A stretch of DNA of 64,000 nt from Atrichornis clamosus (Eukaryota; Chordata; Aves; Passeriformes; Menuridae): contig WBMZ01008927.1 in NCBI GenBank assembly GCA_013400975.1, forward strand, positions 62,001 to 126,000, written 5' to 3'. Position numbers and translations under genes: made by a program. Below, in pieces: positions 39,331-52,346 of this stretch. Position 1 is the stretch's first letter; the number at the start of each line of letters is the position of its first letter. The notes below the pieces were generated by a model. The model saw nothing but the letters and a program-made list of their open reading frames with translations, made no database searches and was not told where the DNA came from.

Positions 39331-41145
39331 GCTGACATATTCAGAAGTTGCCTAGAGGTACTCAGTTGTCTTTCAAGCCCAATCCTAGCTGTATTCAATC
39401 ACATAAATTCAATCAACTAAAAGGGTGGTCTGAAGAGGTTGTAGGAGCAGGCATTATAAGAATGATCCCACCCTTCACTTATCTGACCAGCATGTACCTA
39501 CTCAGCAGTAATCGTCCTTCCTTTCTTTCCTCCATCAGCTTTTCCAGCCCATGAGTATATAGAAATATATTCCATATAGAAAAAAATTTGCCAAATGTAA
39601 ATTTTGCAAATGATTTTATGCTTTCACTTCAACCCACCAACTCAAGGGTCAAGAAGAACATAATCCTTAAGGAGATGAAAAGAAATAATTGCAAAACTCC
39701 AATTCAAAATTTAACTCTATTACTTCTTGCAGAACTTACTGGTAGCACTACATTACTTTCTCAGTAAAATAGCATGCCATAACAAATCATATAATTTCAG
39801 GAAGAAAGGTCATTTGGCACCACACTTCACAGAGGTATAATGTTCCCTCCGCTCCTCCACCCTGAATTTATAACAAAAATGTCATAAATTCCAACAGACT
39901 ACAGAAAGCAATGTTGGAGACTCAATGTTATATTTATATCCCAAATATGCTAAATGCACTGTGTTCCTGGGCTGCCATTTTTCACTAGGGAAATGAGTCT
40001 CAGTGCTTGAGATTGATGTGGTCCGTACTGAGAAATGAGTAACTGGAACTATTTCCCCAGTGCCAACAGCAAACATCTCCATAGTGCTTTCCATTGGAAC
40101 AGCTCTTGCTTTCTAGCCCAAGGAAAAATGACTTTCAGTACTGACTCAACCAATGCCCAGCAGAATCCTTCCATGTAAAGTCACATACAAGTATAAAGTA
40201 TTTTGTAAATTTGTCTTAGATTATTTACAATCAAGTGCACACCTCAGTTATGCCAAAGAACCACACTGTTCTGTGGATTCTGTATTGTGCTTGTACAACC
40301 TATGAGCTTTGCATTCCTTTTACTTTGTTGATTACTGTCACTTGGACTTCAATGTTATGACTTGCAAACCTCTCTGAATCATGCAGTACCTGGTCCAAAA
40401 CATGCTGCTGCTCCTCTTTGTATTAAACTAGTTCATATCTGGAAAGGACTATCTACTTCCCTTTTAACATCTGGAACTTTTTCAGACTAAAGAGTAAACT
40501 TGTACTAGGTCAAGGAGGTAAATATGAAGGAAATTGTATTGCTCTTTTTACTTTGATCTATCAGTTAAAATTCCTTAAGATAATCAATTAGCTAGAAAAC
40601 AGAACAAAAGCTGAACACAAAAACATGCTACTTTCAAGAAATATTTTTGGCACATAGCAGTTGAGATGGCCAAATCTGAAGTGTCCACAGGCTCAGATTC
40701 ATATCCAGAAGTTTAAGTACTGTTGTCAGACTCACCTCAGAATTCTTTGACTTGCTTTGTTCTGAATTTTTTTCTTTTAAATCAGAGATAATATGTGCAT
40801 GTCTGAAGCCCCTGGGCATACTGTTTTTGCTGCTGGCAAAAATTTCCATGATCATAGTTTCTTTCATTTAATTTCCTATTTCAAGTGGAAAATGAAAAGC
40901 ATTAATCAACCAAAATGCCAAATTCCAACTATGAATAAGCACAAACCTACAGGAATGAATAGTGCTTGCTTGTAAAATCTTTTGACTGTGAATTAATACT
41001 GAATCCAGATCAGTGATGCTTCCCATGCCACTATGGACCAAAGTAAATTTAAAAAAAATAATAATTGAAGGAAATAGGAGATTGATATGTCTCTTAGTAA
41101 ACTCTTAGAAACATCTGGCACCTTAAAATTTGGGTTTCCTCGAGT

Positions 41146-41183
41146 TAAAAAAAAAAGGAAAAAAAGAAAAAAAAGGGGCAGGG
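41146..41183 (+). repeat. Homopurine A/G tract
   Basis: Long A runs interrupted by GG and G, ending in GGGG-CAGGG, form a nearly pure purine strand of about 35 bases. It is low-complexity sequence. Confidence 0.8.
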
Positions 41184-42996
41184 ATAGTAAGATCTGTCTA
41201 GAAACAACTCTCTTGTTGGTTAATCAAAACTTCTGCCCAGAAATCTTGACTATCCCAGAAATAGAATAGTTTGTGGAAACCAAAAACTTTTAATAACGGA
41301 AAACTGAGGTGGCCAGAATGTGTGTACAATATGGGAAAATATCATGCAAATATATTGTCAAAGCTGGTGTCCCTGCATGAGGAATAAACTGCAGGGCTTA
41401 GGACATTCTGCTAGTAGGAAAAGGCATGGCAAATAGGTAAGTGTTAACCATTTCCAGCTTCTTAATTTACAGAGACGTAATATTTACTATATGGATAACC
41501 CAACTGAACTTAGACTAAACAAACACTTCTTGTGAAAAAACACAATTGAGGAACTTTTCTTCATACAATACCTGTTATATGATATACTTCCTGTTAATAT
41601 GTTCAAAACCCAGACCCTTGCTTGGGCAAACGAAATATACTTCACAGAACTAAGGCCAGCACCAGCAGGCAATCCCATAATGAGCAGAAACCCTTGAATA
41701 GAAAAACAACAATAACAGAGAAGCTTTAATGAAGACCTCACAAACATTTTATTAACAATAATACAATAAATATCCAGCACTGTAGTGCTTTTTGAACTTT
41801 CACAAGTAATAAAATTTACAACACTTTCTAAGATCAGGCAAGATATTTTACTGGGTGAACACTGGAAAAAAAGTTATGTTCCCAAACTCAGAACTGGGTT
41901 GTGTGTGCCCAGAGACTGCGAGACATGGTCTTTGAATTAGTAATTTTTCCTAGCAGGACTACACGCAAACTCGCTGTAGACAAAAAGAAAAGCCTTCTAT
42001 TAATTAGGTAAGTAAATTCATAGTCCTGATTGCCAGATATCCATACTTCCTAGGTCTGGACACCAAAACAGAATAATGTCTGTGTGCATGCTCTCTCGCA
42101 GCGTGCCATGAAAAGTGCTTAATCTGGATGTGGCCTTTACTTCTGAATAGTGGTGATTACATTTGTCCATTGGTGTAGACACACCACCTAAACTTAGCTT
42201 TTCTTTGCCCCATGGAACATAGGATTTTCTTCTAAAATAAATAGAGAAAAAAATCAGCTTCATATTCCTCTTTCATAAAAAAATTATGCTCCTAATTAGG
42301 CCTGCATAAAAACTGCTAGAACTACTTTGTGCACCTAAACCAAAAGCTTGGATTCAAAGAGACTTTAGGACTTCAAAAGTTGGACCCAGATCTGAATTTG
42401 AAGCTAAAGACCATTGTACACTGTTCACAAAGCTTTGGTTTTACTTCTGCCTTCTCTTCACAGCTGAACCATTTGATCAAAAAAGTTTTTAAAAAACTCA
42501 GTGAGTTGCTCTGAAACTCACTACAAAGTGTAATACCGGTAACTGCACAAAAATTTCTGATTTAAAAATGATGGCAGTTTTGGTCTAATTATCGATATGT
42601 TCCAGATATGTTCTAGATTGTATTTCCTACCATTTTCCATGAACTTTTTTGATCAGGCTGGATCTGATCAATTGCAATCTTCCCCACTTTTGAATAGTGC
42701 CAGCAAGTTCCTTTAAACTCCTGCAGAATTTTTTTTTTTTAGTTCAATGAAAATTTAATAATCAGTAATTCTCTTTGAGAATTCACCTTTGTCCTTCCCT
42801 TTAAAATAGGAGGGGATGGTACAGAAAGACGGTGTAGTGCTCGACATCAGGAACAAATGGCTGCTGTCCATGAAGTGGACCGAGCTTTTAAGGAGCCAAG
42901 AACCATCTGTCGACTTAAAACATGAAATTATGTGTAGCTGCCCTTTCCTGATTATGGTAGGAAGAAGTACTTGTATACTGGAACGAGCCCTCTAGC

Positions 42997-43028
42997 ATGA
43001 CAGAGCTCTATAGAGACAGCTCTGTCAT
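42997..43028. repeat. 11-bp perfect inverted repeat
   Basis: The arms atgacagagct (42997-43007) and agctctgtcat (43018-43028) are exact reverse complements separated by 10 bases. The plus or minus transcript would fold into a short stem-loop. No adjacent gene explains it. Confidence 0.85.
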
Positions 43029-45499
43029 TTGGAAGGGTGAATGCTATAGCACCCTTTTAATGTTCTTTCTCCAGGAAACAATGGTATTTGTTTGAAGGTG
43101 TGAGAAGGAAGACTGTCAAGCAATGAAAAGGACAGATCCATTGTGCAACAAGAAAAGTACTCACTGTGCAGCAGCAGCAGGTGTCAAGGATACTACAGGG
43201 TTTCCAGTAAAGGCTGTAATTAGGCCTTTTATGGCTATGACCAGAGCCAGCAGTCTGTGAAGAGCAACGAACTGCTCTCTTCAAGAAAACACAGAATTCC
43301 CCAGTTTTCCATATCTTCAGAAGGATTCAGCCTTGAACAAAACTGTTGTCAGCAAGACATCTGCAGTATGGCCATATGCAGTCCCATCAGATAGTAGGAA
43401 GCAACAAAAGCAAATACTTTTAAAATATATAGTTATTTTCTAATAACTATAATAGTTAGAAGATGCACTGAAAAGATTTTTCTAATGTGACCTGCAAATA
43501 AGATTTGGGAAGCAAAGAATTAATTAGCAAAATTCTTTGGAGAATCTGAAAGTCTTGGCAGAGCAATATTTAAGTCAAACTTGAGGAGGTTCTGTAGCAG
43601 TCTGCAATAAAATCTTGACGAATTAAAACATAATTTTTAAGAACTGATGTCAATACAGAGATACTAATATTTCAAGGAGGGAAAACAACACAATATGAAA
43701 TAGAAAAATGCATGAGAATAAAGACATAAATATAAAGCCCTGGCACAGAAATTATACCAGGTCACATGATAACCATCTGTTGTATTTTTTGCTCATAAGA
43801 GAGTCAATTTTCACCATCCATTTCCATCTCTGGACATTCAGTCCATTTGCATCTCTGTAGACTCTTCAGATTATGACTAATATGAAAAAAACCAGAGAAA
43901 AACTTCTCTTCCAAAGGAAGTATCTTGGCTCAAACTAATTTGTGGGTTAAGCACTGGCTACAGATGGCAGCAGAATCTTAGAGAGTGAATGTATAAATGG
44001 ATATGGGCAACAGAAATGAGATGGAATTGATGCTTGTCTTAAAAAAAAAGCCTATATAAGCTAAGTTTGGGGTTGATTAATGGTTTCTGCATATATGACA
44101 TTTTAGTGACTGCTGAATGTAGCAATTCTTGGCAGGATGGTGATGGTGAAGTGATACTGGAAGCCAGAGACAGTGTTGGAAAGCCAGAAATTATGGGATC
44201 TGCTCAGCTCTGTAATTTTGGCTGAATATACCAGTGAGCACATGAGTCACACCCTTCACTTTGCAATTTTTATCTGGTTGATTGATATGAGAACACCAAA
44301 GGAATCACTGAAGGTAGATCTTAAATGCAGATATTAAAAAGATTCACTGTCTTTGTTCTGGATTTCTTTGAATATCGATTTTGTCATTCAGTAAATGTTT
44401 CCTTTTGTGCTCAAAACAAATAGCCTTTCTCCATCGTGGCTGAGAGAAGACAGCATTTAAAGTTAGAGTCATTAATTAGGCAATCTTAGACTGAATGTGT
44501 ACAGGAACATTTTACTTCTCAGAAGGGGTATTTCAGAGAGTGCTAAGCAAATTTAGTGTGTTTTGTAATGGCTGTTTGGGGAATACATATTATCTCCAAA
44601 CATATATTGATTATTGGGTTCAATTATTTCAATTCTGGTGTTAACATTGCAGAGTCAACCCTACTAGCTAAATACAAATCTAGTCAGTGTAAAGCAAAAA
44701 GACTGGCAGAAGCAGGTGGAAAAACCCCAGAAGGCTAACTGTACAGTTAAAATAGGTAAATGTGATCAAGACTGAATTGGATACGTAGCAAAACATGGAA
44801 AGGACTGATCTACCACAATCATACTCTGTAGCATTTGGCATGTAAGGCAGGGTTGTGAATGCCTGTACTTCACCGTGCAAGTAAATTAATAAATAACATG
44901 ATCTCTTTAAGATGCAATAACTTATTTGCTACTTAAATTTTCTCCATAGGTAAAAAAAATTGTTCTTTGATTATCAGTTGAGATAATATTTTATTGAGTT
45001 TCCCATTTCCCTACATTTACTTGCCTGCCTAGATTTTAACAGCTGAGTAAGAGAGAAAGCATCATCTAGGGCAGAACTGCCAACTGAAAAAAAAATAAAT
45101 TTGCTATAGGGTATGTGAGAAGAGCAAGAAAACACTTTTATCACTGAAACATGCCCTCAAGCCAGGACCACGTTTGCAAACTATCTGCCTCACATTTCCT
45201 GCACACCACAAGGCTCCAGGCTCTGCTTAGATTTAGTCAACAGTGAACTTTCCCCTGTGCTGGATTTAGACTTGCAATAGCTGCAGAACAGCATTGTTCT
45301 GTTATTGTCTACTATTACTGACAATTTAAAACTGATTCAGGAATTCTATTGCACAACTTTCAAATCAAAACCAACTAAATAAGCTTGAAATCAAACCTTA
45401 ACATACCTACTCAACTTTCAGAAATTATGTTTCTCCCTAACAACCTGCATACATGCTGCAAACCCCAAGTCTGCAGAAGGGAAATAAGCGTACATAATC

Positions 45500-46037
45500 C
45501 TTGTGGTTTAACAGCAGCCAGCAGCCAAGCCCCATGCCAGCTCCCTCCCTCACCAGCAGGATTGGGGAGACAATCAGGAGGGTAAAGGATAGAGAATTCA
45601 TGGGTTGAGATACAGACGGTTCAATAGGGAAAGCAAAAGCCGCGCACACAAGCAAAGCAAATCAAGGGATTAATTTGCTGCTTCCCATGGACAGGCATCT
45701 CCAGGAGAGCAGGGCCCCAGCACATGTAACAGTGACTTGGGAAGACAAACACCATTACTCCAAACGGCCCCCAGTTCTCCCTTCTTACCCCCACTTCATA
45801 CACTGAGCATGATGTCATGTGGTCTGGAATATCCCTTTGGTCAGTTGGGGTCACCTGTCCCAGCTGTGTCTCCTCCCAACCTCCCATGCATCCCCCGTTT
45901 CCTCGCCAGCATGGCAGTGCAAAAGACAAAAAAGGCCCTGGCTCTGTGTAAGACCTGCTCAACAATAACATCCAAAACATAGCCACATACCAGCCACTGT
46001 GAAGAAAATTAACTCCACCCCAGCTGAAACCAGCACA
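45500..46037 (-). mobile_element. Solo LTR of an avian endogenous retrovirus
   Basis: On the minus strand the element starts with TGTGCTGGTTTCAGCTGGGG near 46037 and ends in the complement of 'tgtggtttaac' near 45502, about 540 bp. The sequence resembles an LTR that is abundant in bird genomes. Its landmarks are in LTR order: a CRE-like TGACATC (complement of 45811-45818), a decayed TATA position (minus-strand TGTATGAA near 45800), and a decayed polyadenylation signal (TATTGAA, complement of 45620-45626). I see no gag, pol or env sequence on either side, so it is a solo LTR left by recombination. No convincing target-site duplication flanks it. The 121-codon frame inside is not a gene. I believe the family is ERVL-like, but this is from memory and uncertain. 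Confidence 0.85.
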
Positions 46038-46039
46038 AT

Positions 46040-49000
46040 ACTCAATTAAGAATGGGTATGATCAGATGTTTACCACACCATGACTTTTATGATTTCATAC
46101 ATGAAACGTGCCTGACTGCTGGAGACTTCTTTTCTGCTTAACAGCATGACAGGCGGATACCATGTTTTCCATGGCACTGTACATTTAGTTTCTTGGGAGC
46201 AAACTTGCATCACTGTATAATTAGACAGTTATATTTAGGTGCACCTGCTGTGTCAATGACTCTTCTCCATGTCTTGACATGTCAAATCTGAAATTAGCCT
46301 GTACCTTGTAGAAATATCTTTAGTAAAGGGTGAGGAGATGCTTTTCTCCAGGGTCAAATCCTGCAGGCATTGCACCTAAAAGAGTGAACTTTTACTCAGA
46401 TGCGCTGACCCACCTACACAGGCTTTATAGCCTTCAGTGAGGCATATATTGCATTCTTTTCTGTCAGCTCAACTTTAATGACCATAGAAGGACAAAACAG
46501 TGTTGAGTTCATATTGTCAAAGTAAACAAGTGCAAATCCTTCACATGCAAGCATGCTCTCTCTTCAGCTTTCTGTTTTCTCATCTATAGCAAGCACCTTT
46601 GAGAACTAGGTTTGACAGTAAGAAGCAGAATGGAAATTCTGTTCTTACTGTTACCCATATGGTGCCATTTTGAGGAATGAGAGCAATGGTTTTAAAGCTG
46701 CACCAAACCATAGGGAACATACATGTCAGAAACTATGATCAGATGTGATCTTCACAAGTGTCAGTCCAGACTTGCTTCGATGCAGAAAAGCAAAACATTA
46801 AAAATACTACCAAGATCATTTTTGTCGTAATAGAAAAAGTAGTAAATAGTGGGAATTTATATTGATGCTGTAACTCTGCTGGCAGAACTTCACCTAGCAT
46901 ATTTACTTACTCCATCTTTTGGTTTAACATATTTAACTACATATGGTATTCCTGAATTATATAAAGCTGAAAGTGCCGAGTACTCGAAATTCCCACTGAC
47001 TTCCCAGTGAAATGGGAAGGACACCTAGCATTTTGCAGGGTGAGAATGCAGCATTTTCCTATGCCTACTTCTGTTCATAGCTCTCCCGTAGCAGAATCTC
47101 CTAATGTGTATTCCAGATGGCTTTTGTTTAAAGTGCCATTCCCCTCAAGCCCAACTGCTAATAAACTCCCTATAGATTACAATCTGGAGGCCGAGAATTT
47201 CTGCTTCAGTTTACAGCAAGGAAATACATAGGCACTTTAATTTGTGTACTGATAGTTGCAATGTTATAAGACAGACCTGTTTAAGGCTGCACTATACAGA
47301 ATAGAATTTGCAAATATTAGAAAAGCCAAGGATTCAAGTCAGTGTATTTATTACCAATGAGATTTCTTAAATTTCCCAGCAGTAACTATTTCACTAGCAA
47401 TGAAACAAACACACCAAAAAGATACAATACAATTTTCATGTCCTATCTGCTGCAAGAACTAGTCTCAAAATCAAGTACAAATGAAACCACCTGACTGTGT
47501 TGGCTCACTTTCAACACGCCAGTCTCCCTGACTTTGCCAAAGAAATGTTCCGAGTCTCACACTGTGAATGACAGAATATATGACTCCAGTGGCCCATAAA
47601 AAGAAGCAGAGAAAATGTAAAGCTGGCAGACAATGTCATCTACTGGTAACAACTGTATGACTTTATAAATCTTTTCTGTTGTTTCTGCTCCAAAGGTGCA
47701 GCTTTGAGACCAGAAATATTTGTAACTGCACACATGCATTGTAGTTAAAATATACTCTCATATATCTTATTTTACTAATGAAAAAAATGGACAGCTAATT
47801 TCACACCTGACATACAGGTGTGACTCAACAGAAGTCAATGGAACTGCATCACTTGAGGCAAGAATAAATTTGACCCACAGTTCTTGTTTCATTTTAAGTT
47901 ATCAAGAGAAACCCAGAGCTAAAATTAGCTTACAGTAGAAGTCACGTGGTAACATGAATAAATCTCTTCCCACTAGTTCTGTGAAGACGCCTCTGGCTGT
48001 GAACTACAGCCATCTGTGGGCAATAATCCTGTCTATCTAATAAATATCAGGCAAAGTCATAAATTACGTGAGACGGCACCGTACATTAGAATAAAAGAAC
48101 AATGACAGATGGCAGAAAGCCCATGAGGTCACTGCAGGGGTGAATAGAAGTACACAAAATTTAGTGAAAGAAATGCTGGGAAATGCAGGTACATATAGTC
48201 TTCAAAATATTTCACAAAGAGCAAACAAATGATAACCAAACCTCAAAATATATGGGGTAAAGGATCATCCTGTCTGTGCTGCCACTTAACAGGAATGGAA
48301 ATGCACCTGTATCTTCACACCCAGACCACGACAGCCATGAAGTCTTTTCCACTTAATGGGAAGTGGAAAGGCACAGAGTCTGAAAGAGGTTTTGGAGAGA
48401 AATTGTGTTCAGGAATTTTACAATGCTCCATGTACTTTTTCTGCCTGGAAAGTATCACAGAATGAAGCAGGACAATGATGCGGATGGAAAATGCCTGTTA
48501 AGAACAGTTCTAAAATTTACCTGATTTTTGGAAGAGGTACTCTTCTGTGGTTCCTCCCAGGCACCACAGCAATCAAACTGTAATATGTGCAATCAGATGC
48601 TGAAACTATTAGAAAGCCAGACAACAGCTAATTAAGCTGACAAAGAACTTTAGATATTGAAATCTGGCCTTCCTACCTTAAGTCTGTTTATAGCTTTAAA
48701 ACGGAAAATACCTTAACATCTAAAATTAAACATTTCTTTTGCAGCAAGCTAGCCTGATGATTTGATTAATCTGGTAATTTCCTTCATGAGCTCCAGCCTG
48801 AGTCAAATATATTCACATAGAGAGTGTCACCTCTGGATACTGTAGGTATAGATGCTGCTCAAAAATGGCTAATTTCAATCCCTGGAAGTCTTATTGAAAT
48901 ATGTTCATTACTTGGTGCTGGCAGAACTTCACCAAAAAAAGCAAGCAGTCATTGTCGTGGCCACCTGCATGTTTAAGTAGTTGCAATGTTTGTTTGAACA

Positions 49001-50450
49001 GGTCTCATAGAGTGTCCAACTAAAACCAAATTTTTTTCCTACAAAACATTACAGTGGTTTATCAACTGAACAACTATGTTTTGTATATTGTGCAAAATAT
49101 GCATAAAAAGAAACATCTTGATGATTTCTCAGGTCTACTCTATATCATGAGATCAAGGAAATGGACCATTTTCCATTTTAAGTGGTTTTTCTTCTTTTGC
49201 TTCTTCTACTTATGTAGTTCTCTTTGCTGCTAAAGATTTTTTTTGCTAGTCCTATGCTAGAGAAATGTTTTTCCCCACTTAAAAACATGCAAACAAGAAG
49301 GACTTGAAACCATTCTTTTGAAAGTGGAAAAAATCCTTTAAATTGCATTTGCTCAACATTAACATTAATCACTTGGGTTAAAGACTTCATATTGTTTCAT
49401 ATACTGATTCTCAAAGAACAGTGGCAAATACACCAAAGGCAATTTAATCTTCATGGTGTCTTCAGGTTTTTCTATGACTATTATATTCACTATTGGCAGA
49501 TTTTGTACAACACTGACTTCCCACACTTCTCCCTACAGAACACAATTCTATTTACAGTACTTACAACATTAACCCAAAGACGTGGGAGACTTCATAGGTA
49601 CTGCCTATGAATGCAAATGCCAATATACTTCAGCATTAATGTCTTTATCCTATGGACTCATCAAGCTCTGAGTTCATATTTATAAATCTGATAGTACTGC
49701 TCATGTGCAGCACTGTTAAACACAAGATATTTTTTGCAGGATTGGGGTCTCATCTACACTACAGACTTGAATAACTTCTGAAAATCCAGTGCCTGCTTTC
49801 CAATAGCACTTAAAATAGTGTTGTGAAATATCTGATAATTGAAATCTCTCAAAATCCTTCTTGTAGACTGATATATCAACAGTTACCAAGACTGAAGAAT
49901 GCACTATTATTATTTTCCAAAAAAGAAATAATACATGAGAGTTTTATCAGCCTTTAAACAGCAAACAAAATGCACCTGAACATTCATGCCAATTTCACTG
50001 GTTGGGAGAGTAATCACCACTTGGAAAATTAGGACATAATTTTCTGACTGAACCACAAATTAACTGCACTGCATTATAGAACTGAGCAATTACACGTTAG
50101 ATCACACTTTACAAAATCTGAGACATTCATTAAAGGACAGGTGATGGTTTAAGGCAGTTCCAAATCTCCTCCTAGGGCACAGGGATCACGTGGTATGTTT
50201 AAGTCATCTGGAGACAGCAAAGGGAAATGTCGTATCCATCTGCCCCCTATTCACACCAGCCAGCAGGCAGAAGCCAGTCCAAAGTACACACAGATATATA
50301 TTAAAAGACATGGTCATGGCTGCTGCTGTGTCCTCCTACTTCTGAGGGAAAAAAGGAGGCAAAAATTTTCCAAGCAAAGCTTTGGAAACTCCCAGAGTTG
50401 AGAGTTTTACATTGAACAATGCAGTAAGAATATCTGGGAGGGAAAATCCT
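46040..50450. other. Non-coding AT-rich region
   Basis: I see no gene or confident repeat. Some stretches, such as 48730-48800, are rich in homeodomain-like ATTA/TAAT cores, as conserved non-coding elements often are, but I cannot judge conservation from one sequence. Confidence 0.5.
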
Positions 50451-50454
50451 GTGC

Positions 50455-50515
50455 TGGCAGATAGGAGGACTGGATGATCTACAATGGTCTGTTCCATTTT
50501 TAAATTCTATCATCA
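50455..50515 (+). mobile_element. CR1 LINE 3'-end fragment, diverged
   Basis: The stretch agataggaggactggatgat, then ctacaatggtctgttccatt and an 'aattctat' ending, follows the CR1 3' pattern 'ggactagatgatcta...ggtc-cttcca...attctatg' in plus orientation. It is more diverged than the copies at 35.4 and 52.3 kb and only about 60 bp is recognisable. Confidence 0.7.
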
Positions 50516-50519
50516 GATT

Positions 50520-52225
50520 TGTCCTCAAGTACAAACCCTCTAGGAGTTTCTTGGGGGCGTTGCATCCCTCCACAACCCCTACTGCGGGCTCTGGCTTAAA
50601 AGCTACAATAGAGTCCTTAGAATCTAACAACAAGAGCTATTCTAGGCACTGGTTAGGAAAATGGGATTTAAAGGAAGTTTCTACTATTGTACAAAATTAG
50701 GGCAAAAAATCTCCTTTCAGATAAGCAACAAAGTATATCAATTCCAACAGTTTGCTCTCCTGCTGTTGTATCCATCATAAAGAAAGAAGTCTTTCTGCGG
50801 TGAATAAAGGTGATCGTCTAATCAATTAAGATTCCATAGAAAATACGGAACAATTCATCTGTCTGCCCCACCCTCTTCCCAGGTTGAAACAGGACCTTTC
50901 CACTTTACTCTGCATGTCACTTTTGTTAAAATGACAGGCACCTCACAGAAAACACCAAACATACATGTAGAGAGAGAAGAATTCCCATTTTGAGATCCAC
51001 CATACAAGTAAAGGTTTTTGAGCTATGAATTTGATTGCTCTATGTATTGGACAATTGCTTATGTAGCACAATATGAATCATTTTGGTATATGTAGTTATT
51101 CATGTGTTACAGTCTGATCATGATTACATGTATTTTGATTACACCAATATTATTAAAGGCCTTTCTGAAACTGATATAAAGTGTGCACTGCATAGAAGTA
51201 ATAGTAATACAATTCACTGACCTCATTGTTGTCCATGACTGTTCAGTGATTCAGTTGAATACGTTCAATATCTCCACCAAGCACGATCTATTTTCAGCTA
51301 TCATGGACTGTGGCAGACTTAGGTTTTTTTACACTTGTTGAAAACAGACCTTTCGGCTGAAAATCAAAAGTGGATTTCTCTCAACCATAGCCAAGTAATA
51401 CGTTAGTCATAATTTATCCTATTTTACTTAGAGATGTCTTAGAGACTTCCATTTCCTCCACTGAAGGATGAAGAAACCCCAAATGTCCAAAGTATTCACA
51501 ATCATAAGGCTAATGTTGCTTCACAATGACAAACTTCAAGTTGGTATAGCTTTTATGCTGCAGCTTTAGCCTCTAATGACAAGAACAATGCCAGAGCATA
51601 GTTGCATAGCTACATTTTCTCTTTATCTGGCTATAAATTGGAAATAAGTTAATGACTTCTGATCCTTTCATATGCAGAAAATATAAGCAGGAAAAGAAGC
51701 ATTAAAAAATTAAATTTAGAAGGTTAGCATTGAACTTGCAATATCCAAAACACATTCTAACAGAATTTCTCTGTTGCTGGTATTTGTTTAAAAGGGTTCG
51801 GCTTAATTAACAAAAGAGAAAAATTAAAGAGAACAATAAATTAAACAAAGCATGGACTGCTGCCTATATGAAATGTAGACAAAATGCATAGAAAAAAAAG
51901 AAGGAAAAGATAACCACTAAAAAGTAAACTATAAGACATTAAAATATAGGTAATATTACACCTTCCCTAATCTACAAAAGAAAAATTATGCAGGATTTGC
52001 CTAATGTACCAATTTTATTCAATTTACCTAGAGTTCACACTGTGATTCATAGAATCTGTTGTTCTTCTCTGAGGTTATGCTGCATATGCTTCTGAAGTAT
52101 TGAATTTACAACACACACCTTTTAACCAAAATATTTCCCTTCGAATGCCCAAGCAAGCAAAGCAGGTGTTTATGGAGTGTACTTGAAAATATAATTTATT
52201 TTACCCGACTTTTCCCCATTTCAGC
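50520..52225. other. Non-coding AT-rich region
   Basis: No gene or repeat was recognised. A short purine-rich stretch lies near 51885-51910. Confidence 0.55.
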
Positions 52226-52227
52226 CT

Positions 52228-52346
52228 TTTGGGCACATGGTGTGACTCTTGGGGATGGTCCTGTGCAGGGGCAGGAGTTGGACACGATGACCCTTGTAGG
52301 TCTCTTCCAACTCATCATATTCCAATTCATATTCTGTGATTCTGTG
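52228..52346 (+). mobile_element. CR1 LINE 3'-end fragment
   Basis: This is a clear avian CR1 3' end in plus orientation: tgactcttggggatggtcct, gtgcaggggcaggagttgga, cacgatgacc and cttccaactcatcatattcc. It finishes with two perfect terminal octamers ATTCTGTG (52331-52338 and 52339-52346). A small internal repeat, 'catattccaattcatattc', just before the end seems to be a local duplication within this copy. It is 5'-truncated and non-coding. Confidence 0.93.

Larger units (their letters stand above)
39340..45495. other. Non-coding AT-rich region
   Basis: No gene was recognised across these 6 kb. A purine tract lies near 41.15 kb and an 11-bp inverted repeat at 43.0 kb. Frames of up to 97 codons exist but look like chance. 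Confidence 0.55.

Noticed and set aside
39780..39840. CR1 3' end at 'aatcatataatttcaggaag'
   Set aside because: The first dozen bases are suggestive, but the following sequence does not keep the CR1 pattern.
45621..45986. 121-codon minus-strand open frame as a gene
   Set aside because: It lies wholly inside the solo LTR, across its promoter and R/U region; no retroviral protein is encoded there.
52040..52080. CR1 3' end at 'gattcatagaatctgttg'
   Set aside because: Only a short match; what follows is not CR1-like.
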